Positions 15,993-25,430 of a DNA stretch of 64,000 nucleotides are shown piece by piece. The DNA comes from an uncultured Clostridia bacterium (GTDB lineage Bacteria > Bacillota > Clostridia > Christensenellales > CAG-917). Position numbers and translations under genes: made by a program. The notes under the pieces are model-generated. The model had not been told where the DNA came from. It did not search any database and was given only the letters and a program-made list of their open reading frames with translations. Where the stretch lies: positions 124,001 to 188,000 of the forward strand of contig CALVKR010000003.1 in assembly GCA_944332995.1 (NCBI GenBank), read 5' to 3'. Each line of letters starts with the position of its first letter. The stretch's first letter is position 1.

Positions 15993-18900
15993 ATGAAGAA
16001 GAAAAACTTATTTATCAATCTTGTTATCCTCGTCATGGCTGTATCTCTCGTTATAGGTCTTTCGGCTTGCAATCCGACGGACCCTTCGTCGGATTCGTCG
16101 AATAACAACAGCTATGTCATCGACAACACAGAAGGGCTTTTGATAAGCAATTCCGATTTTAACGGAACGTCAAACGCTAAGGTATATCCCTACGTTCCCA
16201 AGGATTGGAAGGGCGCCGTTATGACTTCCTCGCTTCCGGCAGGCGTCACGGCAGGCACGATTAACGTAAACGCCGACGTATACGACGATTACAAATCCAC
16301 TTGGGACGACCTGGACAATCCGGGAAAAGCGGAAGGCAGCTCGGACGATAAAATGCTTATGATTTATATGCCCGAAAAGGCGGATTCCGACGACGCCAAG
16401 CACGGACCCACCGCTTACGGATATACGTCGAACAGCTTTACCATCACTCAATACGACTACTACAAGCTCAGCGTATCCGTCAAAACGGTCAACATCGAAG
16501 GCGGCGACGACGCAGGCGCAAGGATTTATCTTTCCACTTCCGCTTACGTCGATTTCCACAGCATAGACACAGAAGGCGAATGGACGACCTATACCATTTA
16601 TATCGAAGGCTCGGCGTCTAAAGATTATACCCTCACGGTAAACCTTTCGCTCGGATATTATTCCTCGAGCATCTCCTCCGCTCAGCTCACCACCGGCTAC
16701 GTCTTTTTTGACAACCTCGTTTTGGAAAAACTCGAGCCCACCGAAGACAAAACCCCTTATGAGCAATACAGCGAAGCGGTTACTAACGACACAACCAAAA
16801 AGATAACCTATCTCGTCCCCAACGGCGAGTTTGATTACGGTACCACCGTTTCCGGTTCTTCTTCCGCTCAGCCCTCCCTTTGGTCTGCCGTCACGGGCGG
16901 AAGCTCAACTTCCTTCTCCGCTCCGACGACCTACCGTTACAACGGACTTTTGGACGTAACAAACTATGAAAATCTTCAGTCAAAACTCTCCACCACAAGA
17001 TATATCTATACCCCCGAAGTCACCTTCTATACTCTCGAAGAATGGAACGGCTTGACAGAGGACGAACAAAAAGCCTACGACTCCGTATCCGATGTGACGG
17101 AGGGCGAATATGCCGGCGGTAAAAAGGCGGTCAAAAACAAGGTGTCCGCCATGGACTACACCAAAAACGTAGTCAACCCGTCCACTCCCGCAGGTTCTTC
17201 GGGCAACAGTGTATATATGCTTTCGCAAGTCTATATGACGGCGCAGGGCATCACTTCGAGCACTCCCCTCGTTGTGGAAAAAGGAAGCTATACGGCGATT
17301 TCCGTAAGAGTTTACACTCAGCACGTCTTCGGTGCCGGCGTATCTATACTCCTTAGCGGAAACGGCGACGACTTCGGTTTCGTCAACATTTCAAAGACCA
17401 CTTACACCAAAGATTCAAGCGGCGACGAGGTGGAAGTATATCAGGTTTACAACACTTCGACCAGCGACTTTGACTATTACAACTCCAAAGGCGAAAAACT
17501 CACCGTTTCCGACTATAACCCCGGCACGACGGGCGGTTGGGCAACCTATACCTTCTATATCAAGGGCAACGCCTATATGGACACCAGCTTCACCATGGAG
17601 CTGTGGCTCGGCACCGGCGATACGAGCGAAAACACCAAAAAGACAATCGACTCCTTTACTTCGAGCGGTTACGCTTCAAAGGCAAGTTTTTCCACCTACA
17701 CCTCTGACGGCACGTTCTCTAAAGGTTTCGTATTCTTTGACAACGTGACCATTTCAAAGGTTACCGAAGAAGATTACCTCAAAGCCACCGCAAGCGCAGA
17801 TTATTCCACTTCCACGGACGACAGGCTCGTCAACGGCGACGCCAACCAAACGTACGCCATTGACCTTGCCTTGGCAAACGACCTTGCGTCGGTAAACGGC
17901 AGCTTTGAAAACTCGACGCAAAACGCCGATATCCCCTACGACGACCTCACCTTGGGTACGCCCGACGGCTGGACGACTACGATAACGGACGGACAGATAG
18001 ACGGAGTTTATCTCTCGCCCGACACAGTCGCAGGCGTTGTCGATACGACAAATCAATCGCTTTTTGAAAGCCTCGGACTTACAAGTCCCGGCGTGCCTTT
18101 CGACTACGGCTCAAACAAGGTTTTGATGGTCTACTCCCCCACGGGACAGATTTACAAGTTTGAAAGTCAGCCCTTCACCTTGGAACAAAACAACTGCTAC
18201 AGAGTATCCGTTTGGATGAAGACGGAAAATATGCCCTCATCGTCGGGACTAAGAATCTCTCTTTACGATGCGGATACCGATACTTCGCTTAAGTCTTCGT
18301 CGGTCATAAATACCACCGACTATGAAAAGTATCACGACAACGATTGGATAGAATACACTTTCGTTATAAAGGGATACTCGGATAAATCGATAAACGCCAG
18401 CCTCGTTTTGGAATACGGCTACGGCGACAGATGGGCGTCGACGACACACGGCAAAGGAGCGGGTTATTTTGCAAACGTATCCGTCATGAACATTCCGCTT
18501 ACCACCTACACCACGCTCTCGTCCAACACGACCAACTCGACGAGCATTTCCTATCAGACGACGGAATCGGGCAAGACGGTGGCAAACTCTGCGTTTGACC
18601 TCATCGACCTCGACAATACTCAAGGTATGCAAAACGGCAAACTGCTCGAGGACGTCGGCGTACCCCTCAATTGGACGGCTACCGACAAAAAGATATCTTC
18701 CGACGACGTTTTGGCAGGTATCATTCAGTTTAATACGGACGACAACAAAAACTTCTATGCCGACGCGGCAGGACAAATTGCAACGCTTGCCGCAAAATAT
18801 CCCGTGCTGTCCTCGCTCGGAACCACTACCTCGAGCATATACGATATGTGGACGAATCCCAACGGCGGACCAAACGCTCTGCTTATCGCCAACGTGGACG

Positions 18901-20525
18901 GAACGGATAAATTCAGCCTCGGATACACTTCAAAAGCAATCAGCTTGAGCGCAAACAGCTATTATAAGATAAGCGTTTGGGCATACACCAACGGCAACAA
19001 CACGCTTTACAGCTTGTATCTCACCAGCGAAAACCCCGTCACCAACTATTTTGAGGAAGCACCCTATTTTGTCACTACCTCGACAAATGCGGGCTGGACG
19101 GAATACACCTTCTACGTGGAAGTCGGACTTAACGCCATATCGGCTACGCTCGACCTGTGGCTCGGCGTGAATACCGACGTAGTGTCTTATGCAAATGCGG
19201 AAGACGCAAAGACAACGGGATACGTCGTTTACGACTCCGTAAGCTGCCTTGCAATCACTGAAGAAGAATTCAACGAATACACTGCCGCCACGGAAAATCA
19301 AAGAAAGCTTTCCTTCCTTACCGACGGTTTCGACGCCGCTTCCACCGATGCGTCGAGCAAATCGTCTTTGACCTCGGTCACCGGTTGGACGAGCAAGATT
19401 GCCGAAGTTTCAAACCTCACCGACATCAAGAGCGGCATTTATTACTACTCGGGCGTCGAGGGCGACTATGAAATATCCGACCTGTTCGGGCTTGACCTTA
19501 AGGGCACGCTTGACCAGGAAAACGGCACGCACTATCAAAATAACGCCGACTCAAAAGAATTTATCCCGATATCCGATACGGTCGGCAAGTTATACAGCGA
19601 CGTGGCGTGCACCACGCTCAGCGAATCAGGCATCTATTATAAGAGAGCGGAAAACGACGTCGTCACATTAAAGACGACCACGGTTGACGACACGCAGGTG
19701 CTCGCAAAATACACGCTCAACACAGAGGACAGAAACAATTCGTTTATCCCGTATGAAAACCTTGCGACGAGAAGCGGAAATTATGCCCTTGCAATCAACA
19801 ACACGGTGGAAAGCTCTTACTACTACGTCAGCAGCAAATATTCCTTCAGCGCCGACAGCTACTACAAAGTTTCCGTTTTCGTAAAGACTTACGGCGTCTC
19901 AGAAGGCACGGGCGCATACGTCAGACTTTCCGCAAACGGTCTTAACTACACGACCGCCGAAAAAACTTTCAGTAAAATCAATAGCGAGTCGTGGACGGAA
20001 TATACCTTCTACGTTAAGACGGCGGACGAGGCTCTCTCGGATATCACGGTGGAGCTCGGACTCGGCGAATACGATACGGCAACGGAAGACAAGGACCTTC
20101 TCGCCAAAGGATATGCAATGTTCGACGATTTCTCGATTGAAAAAATCGACGAAGCCGCTTACGACGATGCAACCGAGGGCGACGCTCTCAAGAAGTTTGA
20201 GGCGACGGAATCCGACGTATCAACCGGCGACCCCGACTCCGACGGCACAGGCACCGTTCCTTATACTCCCGACCTCACCTATCTGTGGTGGATGATCCCG
20301 ACGATAATACTTGCCCTTGCGGTCATCATCGTCATCATAGTATTTGTCGTCAGAAAGATTAAAGCCAAGATGCCGGAGAAAGAAAGCGTCAAATCTGCTT
20401 CATATTCTTCCGAATCTACTACGAACGAGAACATAGAACAAAAGAAAGACATTTACAGCTCGTTTGAAGAAAACTCCGTCCCCACGCCTGCCGGCAAGAA
20501 AAAGACGGGTAAAAAGAAGAAATAA
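15993..20525 (+). CDS. Large repeat lipoprotein with C-terminal transmembrane anchor
   Basis: This 1510-residue exported protein is not assigned to a named family. The signal peptide ends in a lipobox (GLSAC, cysteine at residue 26), followed by a Ser/Asn/Asp linker. Five related units start near residues 45, 275, 635, 863 and 1109. Each opens with an N.(D/E)F motif (NSDFNG, NGEFDYG, NGSFEN, NSAFDL, TDGFDA), has a central strand pair like YYK(I/V)SV..KT and W.EYTFYV, and closes with a strand like FFDN(L/V)..(E/S)K. This matches jelly-roll, carbohydrate-binding-like domains (CBM4/9 or galactose-binding type). A transmembrane helix (about 1429-1452, LWWMIPTIILALAVIIVIIV) and a Lys/Ser-rich tail follow. 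The chain would be held at the outer face at both ends. Glycan binding is inference. Confidence 0.85.
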   Translation: MKKKNLFINLVILVMAVSLVIGLSACNPTDPSSDSSNNNSYVIDNTEGLLISNSDFNGTSNAKVYPYVPKDWKGAVMTSSLPAGVTAGTINVNADVYDDYKSTWDDLDNPGKAEGSSDDKMLMIYMPEKADSDDAKHGPTAYGYTSNSFTITQYDYYKLSVSVKTVNIEGGDDAGARIYLSTSAYVDFHSIDTEGEWTTYTIYIEGSASKDYTLTVNLSLGYYSSSISSAQLTTGYVFFDNLVLEKLEPTEDKTPYEQYSEAVTNDTTKKITYLVPNGEFDYGTTVSGSSSAQPSLWSAVTGGSSTSFSAPTTYRYNGLLDVTNYENLQSKLSTTRYIYTPEVTFYTLEEWNGLTEDEQKAYDSVSDVTEGEYAGGKKAVKNKVSAMDYTKNVVNPSTPAGSSGNSVYMLSQVYMTAQGITSSTPLVVEKGSYTAISVRVYTQHVFGAGVSILLSGNGDDFGFVNISKTTYTKDSSGDEVEVYQVYNTSTSDFDYYNSKGEKLTVSDYNPGTTGGWATYTFYIKGNAYMDTSFTMELWLGTGDTSENTKKTIDSFTSSGYASKASFSTYTSDGTFSKGFVFFDNVTISKVTEEDYLKATASADYSTSTDDRLVNGDANQTYAIDLALANDLASVNGSFENSTQNADIPYDDLTLGTPDGWTTTITDGQIDGVYLSPDTVAGVVDTTNQSLFESLGLTSPGVPFDYGSNKVLMVYSPTGQIYKFESQPFTLEQNNCYRVSVWMKTENMPSSSGLRISLYDADTDTSLKSSSVINTTDYEKYHDNDWIEYTFVIKGYSDKSINASLVLEYGYGDRWASTTHGKGAGYFANVSVMNIPLTTYTTLSSNTTNSTSISYQTTESGKTVANSAFDLIDLDNTQGMQNGKLLEDVGVPLNWTATDKKISSDDVLAGIIQFNTDDNKNFYADAAGQIATLAAKYPVLSSLGTTTSSIYDMWTNPNGGPNALLIANVDGTDKFSLGYTSKAISLSANSYYKISVWAYTNGNNTLYSLYLTSENPVTNYFEEAPYFVTTSTNAGWTEYTFYVEVGLNAISATLDLWLGVNTDVVSYANAEDAKTTGYVVYDSVSCLAITEEEFNEYTAATENQRKLSFLTDGFDAASTDASSKSSLTSVTGWTSKIAEVSNLTDIKSGIYYYSGVEGDYEISDLFGLDLKGTLDQENGTHYQNNADSKEFIPISDTVGKLYSDVACTTLSESGIYYKRAENDVVTLKTTTVDDTQVLAKYTLNTEDRNNSFIPYENLATRSGNYALAINNTVESSYYYVSSKYSFSADSYYKVSVFVKTYGVSEGTGAYVRLSANGLNYTTAEKTFSKINSESWTEYTFYVKTADEALSDITVELGLGEYDTATEDKDLLAKGYAMFDDFSIEKIDEAAYDDATEGDALKKFEATESDVSTGDPDSDGTGTVPYTPDLTYLWWMIPTIILALAVIIVIIVFVVRKIKAKMPEKESVKSASYSSESTTNENIEQKKDIYSSFEENSVPTPAGKKKTGKKKK

Positions 20526-20544
20526 AACGGCATTCGCAAAAAAC

Positions 20545-20575
20545 AAAAAAGAAGGCTAAACGCCTTCTTTTTTTT
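20545..20575 (+). terminator. Intrinsic terminator after the lipoprotein gene
   Basis: The stem GAAGGC/GCCTTC (20551-20567) with loop TAAAC is followed by eight T residues and flanked by A residues upstream. Confidence 0.9.
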
Positions 20576-20733
20576 GCCGTTAAGATACTGTCAAATCTGA
20601 ATTTTTTAATTTATAAAATTTAAATTTATCTATTATGATATATCCTTTCGTATCGGATTGCCTCAAACAGACCTTTTTCAAAATATACAAACCGCAAAAT
20701 TCTATTTAACCGGCGGGCAGAATATATTTTAAT

Positions 20734-21009
20734 ATGTTAGTTTATCGAGTGGAAAAAAACGATTCTATTTTATCCATTGCAAAAAAATTCAACACGACGG
20801 CGTCAAAAATAAAACAGCTCAACAACGTCGAAACAGTCGTTGAAGGCGAAAGACTCGTCATCGAGGAAACGGGCGGAAGCTACGTTGTCGGTCCTTTTGA
20901 AACGCTTGAAAGCATTTCAAAAAAACTTGGCGTCAGTCTTGAACAGCTTAAAATGCTCAACGGAGAAGCCGTGTTTTTAGGCGAAAGGATAGTGCTGCCC
21001 CGTGAATAA
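20734..21009 (+). CDS. Small protein with two LysM-like domains
   Basis: This 91-residue protein consists of two LysM units: residues 2-45 (YRVEKNDSILSIAKKFNTT) and 49-91 (YVVGPFETLESISKKLGVS). LysM domains bind N-acetylglucosamine-containing glycans such as peptidoglycan. There is no signal peptide, so the protein would stay in the cytoplasm or, during sporulation, in the mother cell, as with coat and cortex-associated LysM proteins. It overlaps the flippase-like gene by 8 bp. There is no Shine-Dalgarno site; a TATATT -10-like box sits five bases upstream of the ATG, so the mRNA may be leaderless. A spore role is inferred from the SpoVB-like neighbour. Confidence 0.8.
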   Translation: MLVYRVEKNDSILSIAKKFNTTASKIKQLNNVETVVEGERLVIEETGGSYVVGPFETLESISKKLGVSLEQLKMLNGEAVFLGERIVLPRE

Positions 21010-22519
21010 AATTTTTAAATCCGTCTTAATCGTAACCGTCCTCGCAGTAGCCACAAGGCTGCTTTCTTTCATATTCAAAATATATCTGTCAAGGGCATAC
21101 GGCGCAGATACTGTGGGACTGTATCAGATGTGCCTTTCCGTATTGCTTCTGCTCCTTTCGGTATCGATAGGCGGTTTCCCCACCGTCCTGTCAAGAAAGA
21201 TTGCCGAGTGTGAAGCAAAATGCGACTATTCAAGGCAAAACGCCCTGCTTACCGCTTCCGTGCTTATAAGCGTATTGACCTCTGCGCTGATTGTGGCGTT
21301 CTGTTTTTTGTTTAAAAACTATTTAAATTTCCTCTTTTCGGACGACAGATGCGGCAATCTCTTTCTGATAATGATACCTGCCCTGCTTTCGTCGTCGATA
21401 TATTGTTCGATAAGAGCATGGCTGAACGGCAAGAAAAGATTTTTCGCATTTTCCTTTACCGAGCTGCTTGAAGAAATATTTAAAATTGCTTTTACCGCAT
21501 TTTTCTCAATAGGGCTTGTAGCTCAAATAACGGGAGCTACGGCAATCGCCGTTGCGTTCACCGTGGCGGACGTATTGTGCGCCGTAATACTGATTATAAT
21601 ATTCCTTTCTCAAGGCGGAAGATTTTCAAAACCGAGCGGATTTTTGGAGCTTTATAAATCCGGCGTTCCTTTGACAACGCTGAGGATTTCCACGTCTTTG
21701 GTATCGTCGCTCACCGCGCTCGTCGTACCCATGATGCTAATTAAAGACGGCGTGCAAAATGCCACCGCCCTATACGGCGTCGTATCCGGTATGGCGCTCC
21801 CCCTCATCACCGCCCCTACAACCATTATAGGCTCGCTTGCCATCGTGCTCATTCCCGATATGGCGCAGGCAAACGTGCTCGGCGACACGGATTCAATAAA
21901 ATCCAAACTGTCTTACACTATTCTGTTTTCGGTGTTTGTCTGTTCGCTTTTCTTTATCATGTTTACGGGGCTCGGCGAGGAACTCGGACTCTTTTTATTC
22001 GACGACGTCATGGCAGGCGAATACGTAAAATACACGTCGAGTATGATGTTTCTTATCGGTATAAATGCGTCTACCACCACCGTGCTTAACTCGCTCGGGC
22101 TCGAGAGAAAAACTCTGCTTAGCTATTTTTGCGGAATAGCCGTGTTTATCCCCCTGATTTTCTTGCTGCCCTCCGTCATCGGAATATATTCGATAGCCGT
22201 TGCCTCGGCTTCCATGAGCCTTGTCTGTATCACCGTGAACTTTATAATATTAAAAAAGAAGGTGGGCGCAAAACTCGAGCATCTTTCAAAAAACTTATTG
22301 CTTTTGCTCTTTACCGCTCCGTGCATTGCGCTCACGGTATTTTTAAAGGGAATCCTGTGCGTCTATCTCAGCCCGTTTTTCGTCATATTGTTTGCAAGCC
22401 TCATATCCCTTTCTGTTTATATGCTGCTTGCACTGTCGTTTAATTTGCTTCCGTTCAAATTTACCGTTTTCAAACGGAAAAAGAATAACGCAAAACACTC
22501 TTTTTGTCGCAATAAATGA
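21002..22519 (+). CDS. SpoVB-like polysaccharide/lipid II flippase (MOP superfamily)
   Basis: This 505-residue polytopic protein has about 14 hydrophobic segments and the N-terminal layout of SpoVB/MurJ-type transporters (VATRLLSFIFKIYLSRAYGA, then SVSIGGFPTVLSRKIAE). Members flip lipid-linked cell-wall precursors; SpoVB is needed for spore cortex. The GTG start at 21002-21004 lies inside the end of the LysM gene (8 bp overlap). A short basic C-terminal tail (KRKKNNAKHSF) faces the cytoplasm. It could also be a capsule-repeat flippase, but no glycosyltransferases are nearby, which favours the SpoVB type. Confidence 0.85.
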   Translation: MNKIFKSVLIVTVLAVATRLLSFIFKIYLSRAYGADTVGLYQMCLSVLLLLLSVSIGGFPTVLSRKIAECEAKCDYSRQNALLTASVLISVLTSALIVAFCFLFKNYLNFLFSDDRCGNLFLIMIPALLSSSIYCSIRAWLNGKKRFFAFSFTELLEEIFKIAFTAFFSIGLVAQITGATAIAVAFTVADVLCAVILIIIFLSQGGRFSKPSGFLELYKSGVPLTTLRISTSLVSSLTALVVPMMLIKDGVQNATALYGVVSGMALPLITAPTTIIGSLAIVLIPDMAQANVLGDTDSIKSKLSYTILFSVFVCSLFFIMFTGLGEELGLFLFDDVMAGEYVKYTSSMMFLIGINASTTTVLNSLGLERKTLLSYFCGIAVFIPLIFLLPSVIGIYSIAVASASMSLVCITVNFIILKKKVGAKLEHLSKNLLLLLFTAPCIALTVFLKGILCVYLSPFFVILFASLISLSVYMLLALSFNLLPFKFTVFKRKKNNAKHSFCRNK

Positions 22520-22561
22520 TATCCGCCGTATAAAATCAAAACTCCAAACAAAACTAAAATT

Positions 22562-23266
22562 ATGTTAAACAATTTTTTGCGTTGCATAATTTTATATATG
22601 TTATTGCTTGTCGTTATGCGGCTTATGGGCAAAAGACAGATAGGCGAGCTTCAACCTTTTGAATTTGCCATCACATTGGTAGTGGCGGATCTCGCCTGTC
22701 TTCCCATGCAGGACAACACAATTCCCATTCTATACGGCGTAGTCCCCATGTTCACCATGCTGCTGCTACACCTCATTATCACAAAGCTATGCGTCAAAAG
22801 CGTGCGCTTTCGCAGACTCGTGAACGGCAAGCCTTCCGTCATCATAAACGAGGGCAAAATAGATATCAAGACGATGGACAAACTCAACATGAACACCAAC
22901 GACCTGCTCGAGGCGTTAAGATGCGCCGGATTTTTCAAGATAGGAGAAATCGAATGCGCCGTCGTCGAAACAAACGGAACGGTTACCGTTCTTCCTAAAT
23001 TCGCCAATTCTCAGGTCACCAACGCCGACCTTAAAATCGAAGGCGGAAAAAATCAGCTGCCATATTCCATAATCGTAGAAGGCAGACTTTTAGAGGATAA
23101 CCTCAACAAAACCAATTATAAAAAGGAAGATATATTCAAACTTCTCACTCGGCTCTCCCTCGAGCAAAAGGACGTCTACCTTCTTTCGCTGTCGGGTGAC
23201 AATGCGTTTATTCAGCCATATAAAGGCGACGCAAAAAATGCGCTTGTCGGAGAGAGTGTCCGATGA
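22562..23266 (+). CDS. DUF421 (YetF-like) membrane protein
   Basis: This 234-residue protein has about three N-terminal transmembrane helices and the signature VMRLMGKRQIGELQPFEFAI of DUF421, followed by the soluble domain with GKPSVIINEGKI and LLEALRCAGF. The family occurs widely in spore-formers, and several members are linked to spore or stress functions in Bacillus. No strong ribosome site precedes the ATG. It overlaps the DUF4363 gene by 4 bp, a pairing common in Clostridia. Confidence 0.9.
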   Translation: MLNNFLRCIILYMLLLVVMRLMGKRQIGELQPFEFAITLVVADLACLPMQDNTIPILYGVVPMFTMLLLHLIITKLCVKSVRFRRLVNGKPSVIINEGKIDIKTMDKLNMNTNDLLEALRCAGFFKIGEIECAVVETNGTVTVLPKFANSQVTNADLKIEGGKNQLPYSIIVEGRLLEDNLNKTNYKKEDIFKLLTRLSLEQKDVYLLSLSGDNAFIQPYKGDAKNALVGESVR

Positions 23267-23643
23267 GCAAGACGATATTTTCCGTTGTCATGCTTGCGCT
23301 CATTCTGACTTCGGGCATTTTGGCAAACGTATATATCAACAAAACGTTTGACTCTTTAGACGTAAAACTTTGCGAAATAAAAGAATGTCTTGAAAACGAC
23401 GATATCGACGGAGCGGAACAGAAAACGGCAAATTTAAACGGCTGGTGGGATTCAAAAAAACACGGGCTTGAATTTATCACCTATTCTCAGGACTTGAGGC
23501 TCATTTCGTCCAGCATAGGCGAAACGCTTGGCAGTTTAAACAACGCCGACAAAAACAACGCAATGTCCAAAGTGGTATCCTTGCTCGTCATATCCAAAAC
23601 TACGAGAGATATGCTAAGCGTAACTATTGAAAATATTTTCTGA
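23263..23643 (+). CDS. DUF4363 family protein
   Basis: This 126-residue protein has an N-terminal membrane segment (VVMLALILTSGILANVYI) and an alpha-helical extracytoplasmic domain with a central tryptophan pair (LNGWWDSKKH). This fits DUF4363, which usually sits next to DUF421. Function is unknown. The 3' end overlaps the convergent murC gene by 20 bp, leaving no room for a separate terminator. Confidence 0.82.
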   Translation: MSKTIFSVVMLALILTSGILANVYINKTFDSLDVKLCEIKECLENDDIDGAEQKTANLNGWWDSKKHGLEFITYSQDLRLISSSIGETLGSLNNADKNNAMSKVVSLLVISKTTRDMLSVTIENIF

Positions 23644-24910
23644 TATTGTCGATATCGCCTGCGCCGAGCACCAAAACGTTGTCGTAACGCTTGGCGTTTT
23701 TTATTATAACGGCGTATAATTCGTCCAAACTTTCAAGGCAAACGGTATTAAGTCTTGCGGCAAGCGCCCTTGCGCTAAGCCCGTCTGCCTCCTTTTCCCT
23801 TGCGGAAAAAGTTTTATAGAGTATCACGTCCTTTTTGCTTAACACCCTGACAAAGTCGTCAAAATACCTTGCCGTTCTCGAAAAGGTATGCGGCTGAAAA
23901 ACTATAAGCGTTTTGCCATTTGTTGCAGATATAACGCTGTTAATCTCCGTCGGGTGGTGCGCATAGTCTAGTATGATATTAGCGCCGTCCCTTTCGCACA
24001 GCACTTCGTATCTGCGTTTGACCCCGTCAAATGAGGCAACGGCCTCGCAAATTGTTTTTTCGTCAATTCCCCTGTCTCGGCAAACGGCATAAACAAAAGC
24101 TATGTTTACGGCGTTGTGTCTGCCTTTGAGCTTTGTCTTCATTTCAACCTTTTTCGACTTATAATCGATTGCAACCTCTCCGTCCGCCGAGTCAATGACT
24201 AATACGTCGCCGGATTTTCCCTCGGAATCAATCAAACAGCGGTCCGTTCCGCTCGGCAAAAGATATTCGCATTGTTTTATGGCGTATATTTTGTTTTTCG
24301 TCAAAGACGCAAACTGTTTAAATGCTTCAAACAGGCTCTGAGGCGTGGGATAGCAATCCGGATGATCATGATCTGCGTTGAGTATCAGTGATATGTTCGG
24401 CTTTAGGGCTAAAAAACTTTTTTTATATTCGCACGCCTCGGTCAGAAAGATATTTCCGCCGTCGCATACCTCCCCCAACGACTCTCCGCCAATATGCGCC
24501 GTCGTTTTAATCCCGGCACGGCAAAATACGTGTTCGAGCAAGGCGGTAGTCGTCGTTTTGCCGTGAGTGCCGGCAACGGCTATCGTTTCTTTGTGAAGTC
24601 TTGAAACGGCGCCCAAAAAAACATATCTTTCAATACACGGCACTTTTAAATTTTTAGCCTTTATAAGCTCGGGGTCGTCCTCTTTTATGGCAGAAGAATA
24701 TACGACGGCGTCAAAATCGGCAAACGAAGGCAGATATTCGTAATATACAAATCCCCCCGCCTTTTGCACGGAAAGCGTATTTTCGCTCACAGCGCAGTCG
24801 TATCCGCTGACAATCGCCCCCTCTTTTATGGCAAAAAGGGCGAGTTTTGACATACTGACACCGCCCACACCCAGAAAATGTATTTTGATTCCGTCAAACG
24901 CCCTGCTCAC
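23624..24910 (-). CDS. murC: UDP-N-acetylmuramate--L-alanine ligase MurC
   Basis: This 428-residue cytoplasmic enzyme adds L-alanine to UDP-MurNAc in peptidoglycan synthesis. IKIHFLGVGGVSMSKLA is the N-terminal Rossmann motif, AGTHGKTTTTALLEHVF the ATP loop near residue 115, NADHDHPDCY the metal/substrate histidine region, and LDYAHHPTEI the C-terminal domain hallmark. It is slightly shorter than typical MurC (about 450). The start is a GTG at 24908-24910 without a Shine-Dalgarno site; a TATATT -10 box ends five bases upstream, so the transcript is probably leaderless. It diverges from spoVG. Confidence 0.93.
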   Translation of the reverse strand: MSRAFDGIKIHFLGVGGVSMSKLALFAIKEGAIVSGYDCAVSENTLSVQKAGGFVYYEYLPSFADFDAVVYSSAIKEDDPELIKAKNLKVPCIERYVFLGAVSRLHKETIAVAGTHGKTTTTALLEHVFCRAGIKTTAHIGGESLGEVCDGGNIFLTEACEYKKSFLALKPNISLILNADHDHPDCYPTPQSLFEAFKQFASLTKNKIYAIKQCEYLLPSGTDRCLIDSEGKSGDVLVIDSADGEVAIDYKSKKVEMKTKLKGRHNAVNIAFVYAVCRDRGIDEKTICEAVASFDGVKRRYEVLCERDGANIILDYAHHPTEINSVISATNGKTLIVFQPHTFSRTARYFDDFVRVLSKKDVILYKTFSAREKEADGLSARALAARLNTVCLESLDELYAVIIKNAKRYDNVLVLGAGDIDNIRKYFQ

Positions 24911-24915
24911 ACGCC

Positions 24916-24945
24916 AATATATGAAAAAGCGGCATTTTTTGCCAC
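24916..24945 (-). promoter_or_regulatory. Promoter of murC, predicted leaderless
   Basis: GTGGCA (24940-24945), 18 bases, TATATT (24916-24921) on the minus strand. Transcription would start at or next to the GTG at 24910. Confidence 0.5.
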
Positions 24946-24973
24946 TCTTTGGTAAAAAAAATTAAATTAGGTA

Positions 24974-25002
24974 TTGAAAAACGGCAAAAAATATATTAAA
25001 AT
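24974..25002 (+). promoter_or_regulatory. Sigma-A promoter of spoVG
   Basis: TTGAAA (24974-24979), 17 bases, TAAAAT (24997-25002). Bacillus spoVG uses sigma-H; here a vegetative-type promoter is what can be seen. Confidence 0.7.
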
Positions 25003-25033
25003 AAAGTTACCAAAGATAAGGATGGGGAATGTT

Positions 25034-25306
25034 ATGTTAAATATCACAGACGTAAGAGTCAGACTCGTTAAAAAAGAGGACGCAAAGCTGAAAGCGGTTG
25101 CGTCAATCGTAATTGACGATTGTTTCGTCATTCACGACATCAAAATCATTGAAGGAACGGAAGGCAACTTCATCGCTATGCCCTCAAGGAAAACTCCCGA
25201 CGGCGAATTTAAGGATATAGCGCATCCTATCAATCCCGAAACAAGAGAAACCATCAGACAAAAAGTATTCGAGGCTTACGAAGTAGCATTAAAAGAACAA
25301 GCGTAA
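25034..25306 (+). CDS. spoVG: SpoVG family nucleic-acid-binding regulator
   Basis: This 90-residue protein matches Spo[18 protein letters not shown] at the N-terminus, a central [17 protein letters not shown] block, and [20 protein letters not shown], which is nearly invariant. SpoVG binds DNA and RNA and affects sporulation and division in Bacillus and virulence factors in other Firmicutes. The ATG at 25034 was chosen over upstream in-frame codons because family members start with this segment and GGGG lies six bases before it. It is monocistronic, with a terminator after it. Confidence 0.93.
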   Translation: MLNITDVRVRLVKKEDAKLKAVASIVIDDCFVIHDIKIIEGTEGNFIAMPSRKTPDGEFKDIAHPINPETRETIRQKVFEAYEVALKEQA

Positions 25307-25319
25307 GCGTCCCTTTTAG

Positions 25320-25343
25320 CATACCGCCCGTTGCAGGCGGTAT
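25320..25343 (+). terminator. Hairpin just after spoVG
   Basis: ATACCGCC/GGCGGTAT stem (25321-25343) with a seven-base loop, followed by a weak T-rich stretch. It may stabilise the 3' end or act as a partial terminator before the stronger one downstream. Confidence 0.6.
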
Positions 25344-25403
25344 TTAAAGTTATTTTTAAACCGTTTTTACGTCTGAGAAGATTATTTAATATTTATAAAT
25401 CAT

Positions 25404-25430
25404 AAGTCCGCTGTTGCGGACTTTTTTTTG
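25404..25430 (+). terminator. Intrinsic terminator downstream of spoVG
   Basis: Stem AAGTCCGC/GCGGACTT (25404-25423) with TGTT loop, then a run of T residues. Confidence 0.85.
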
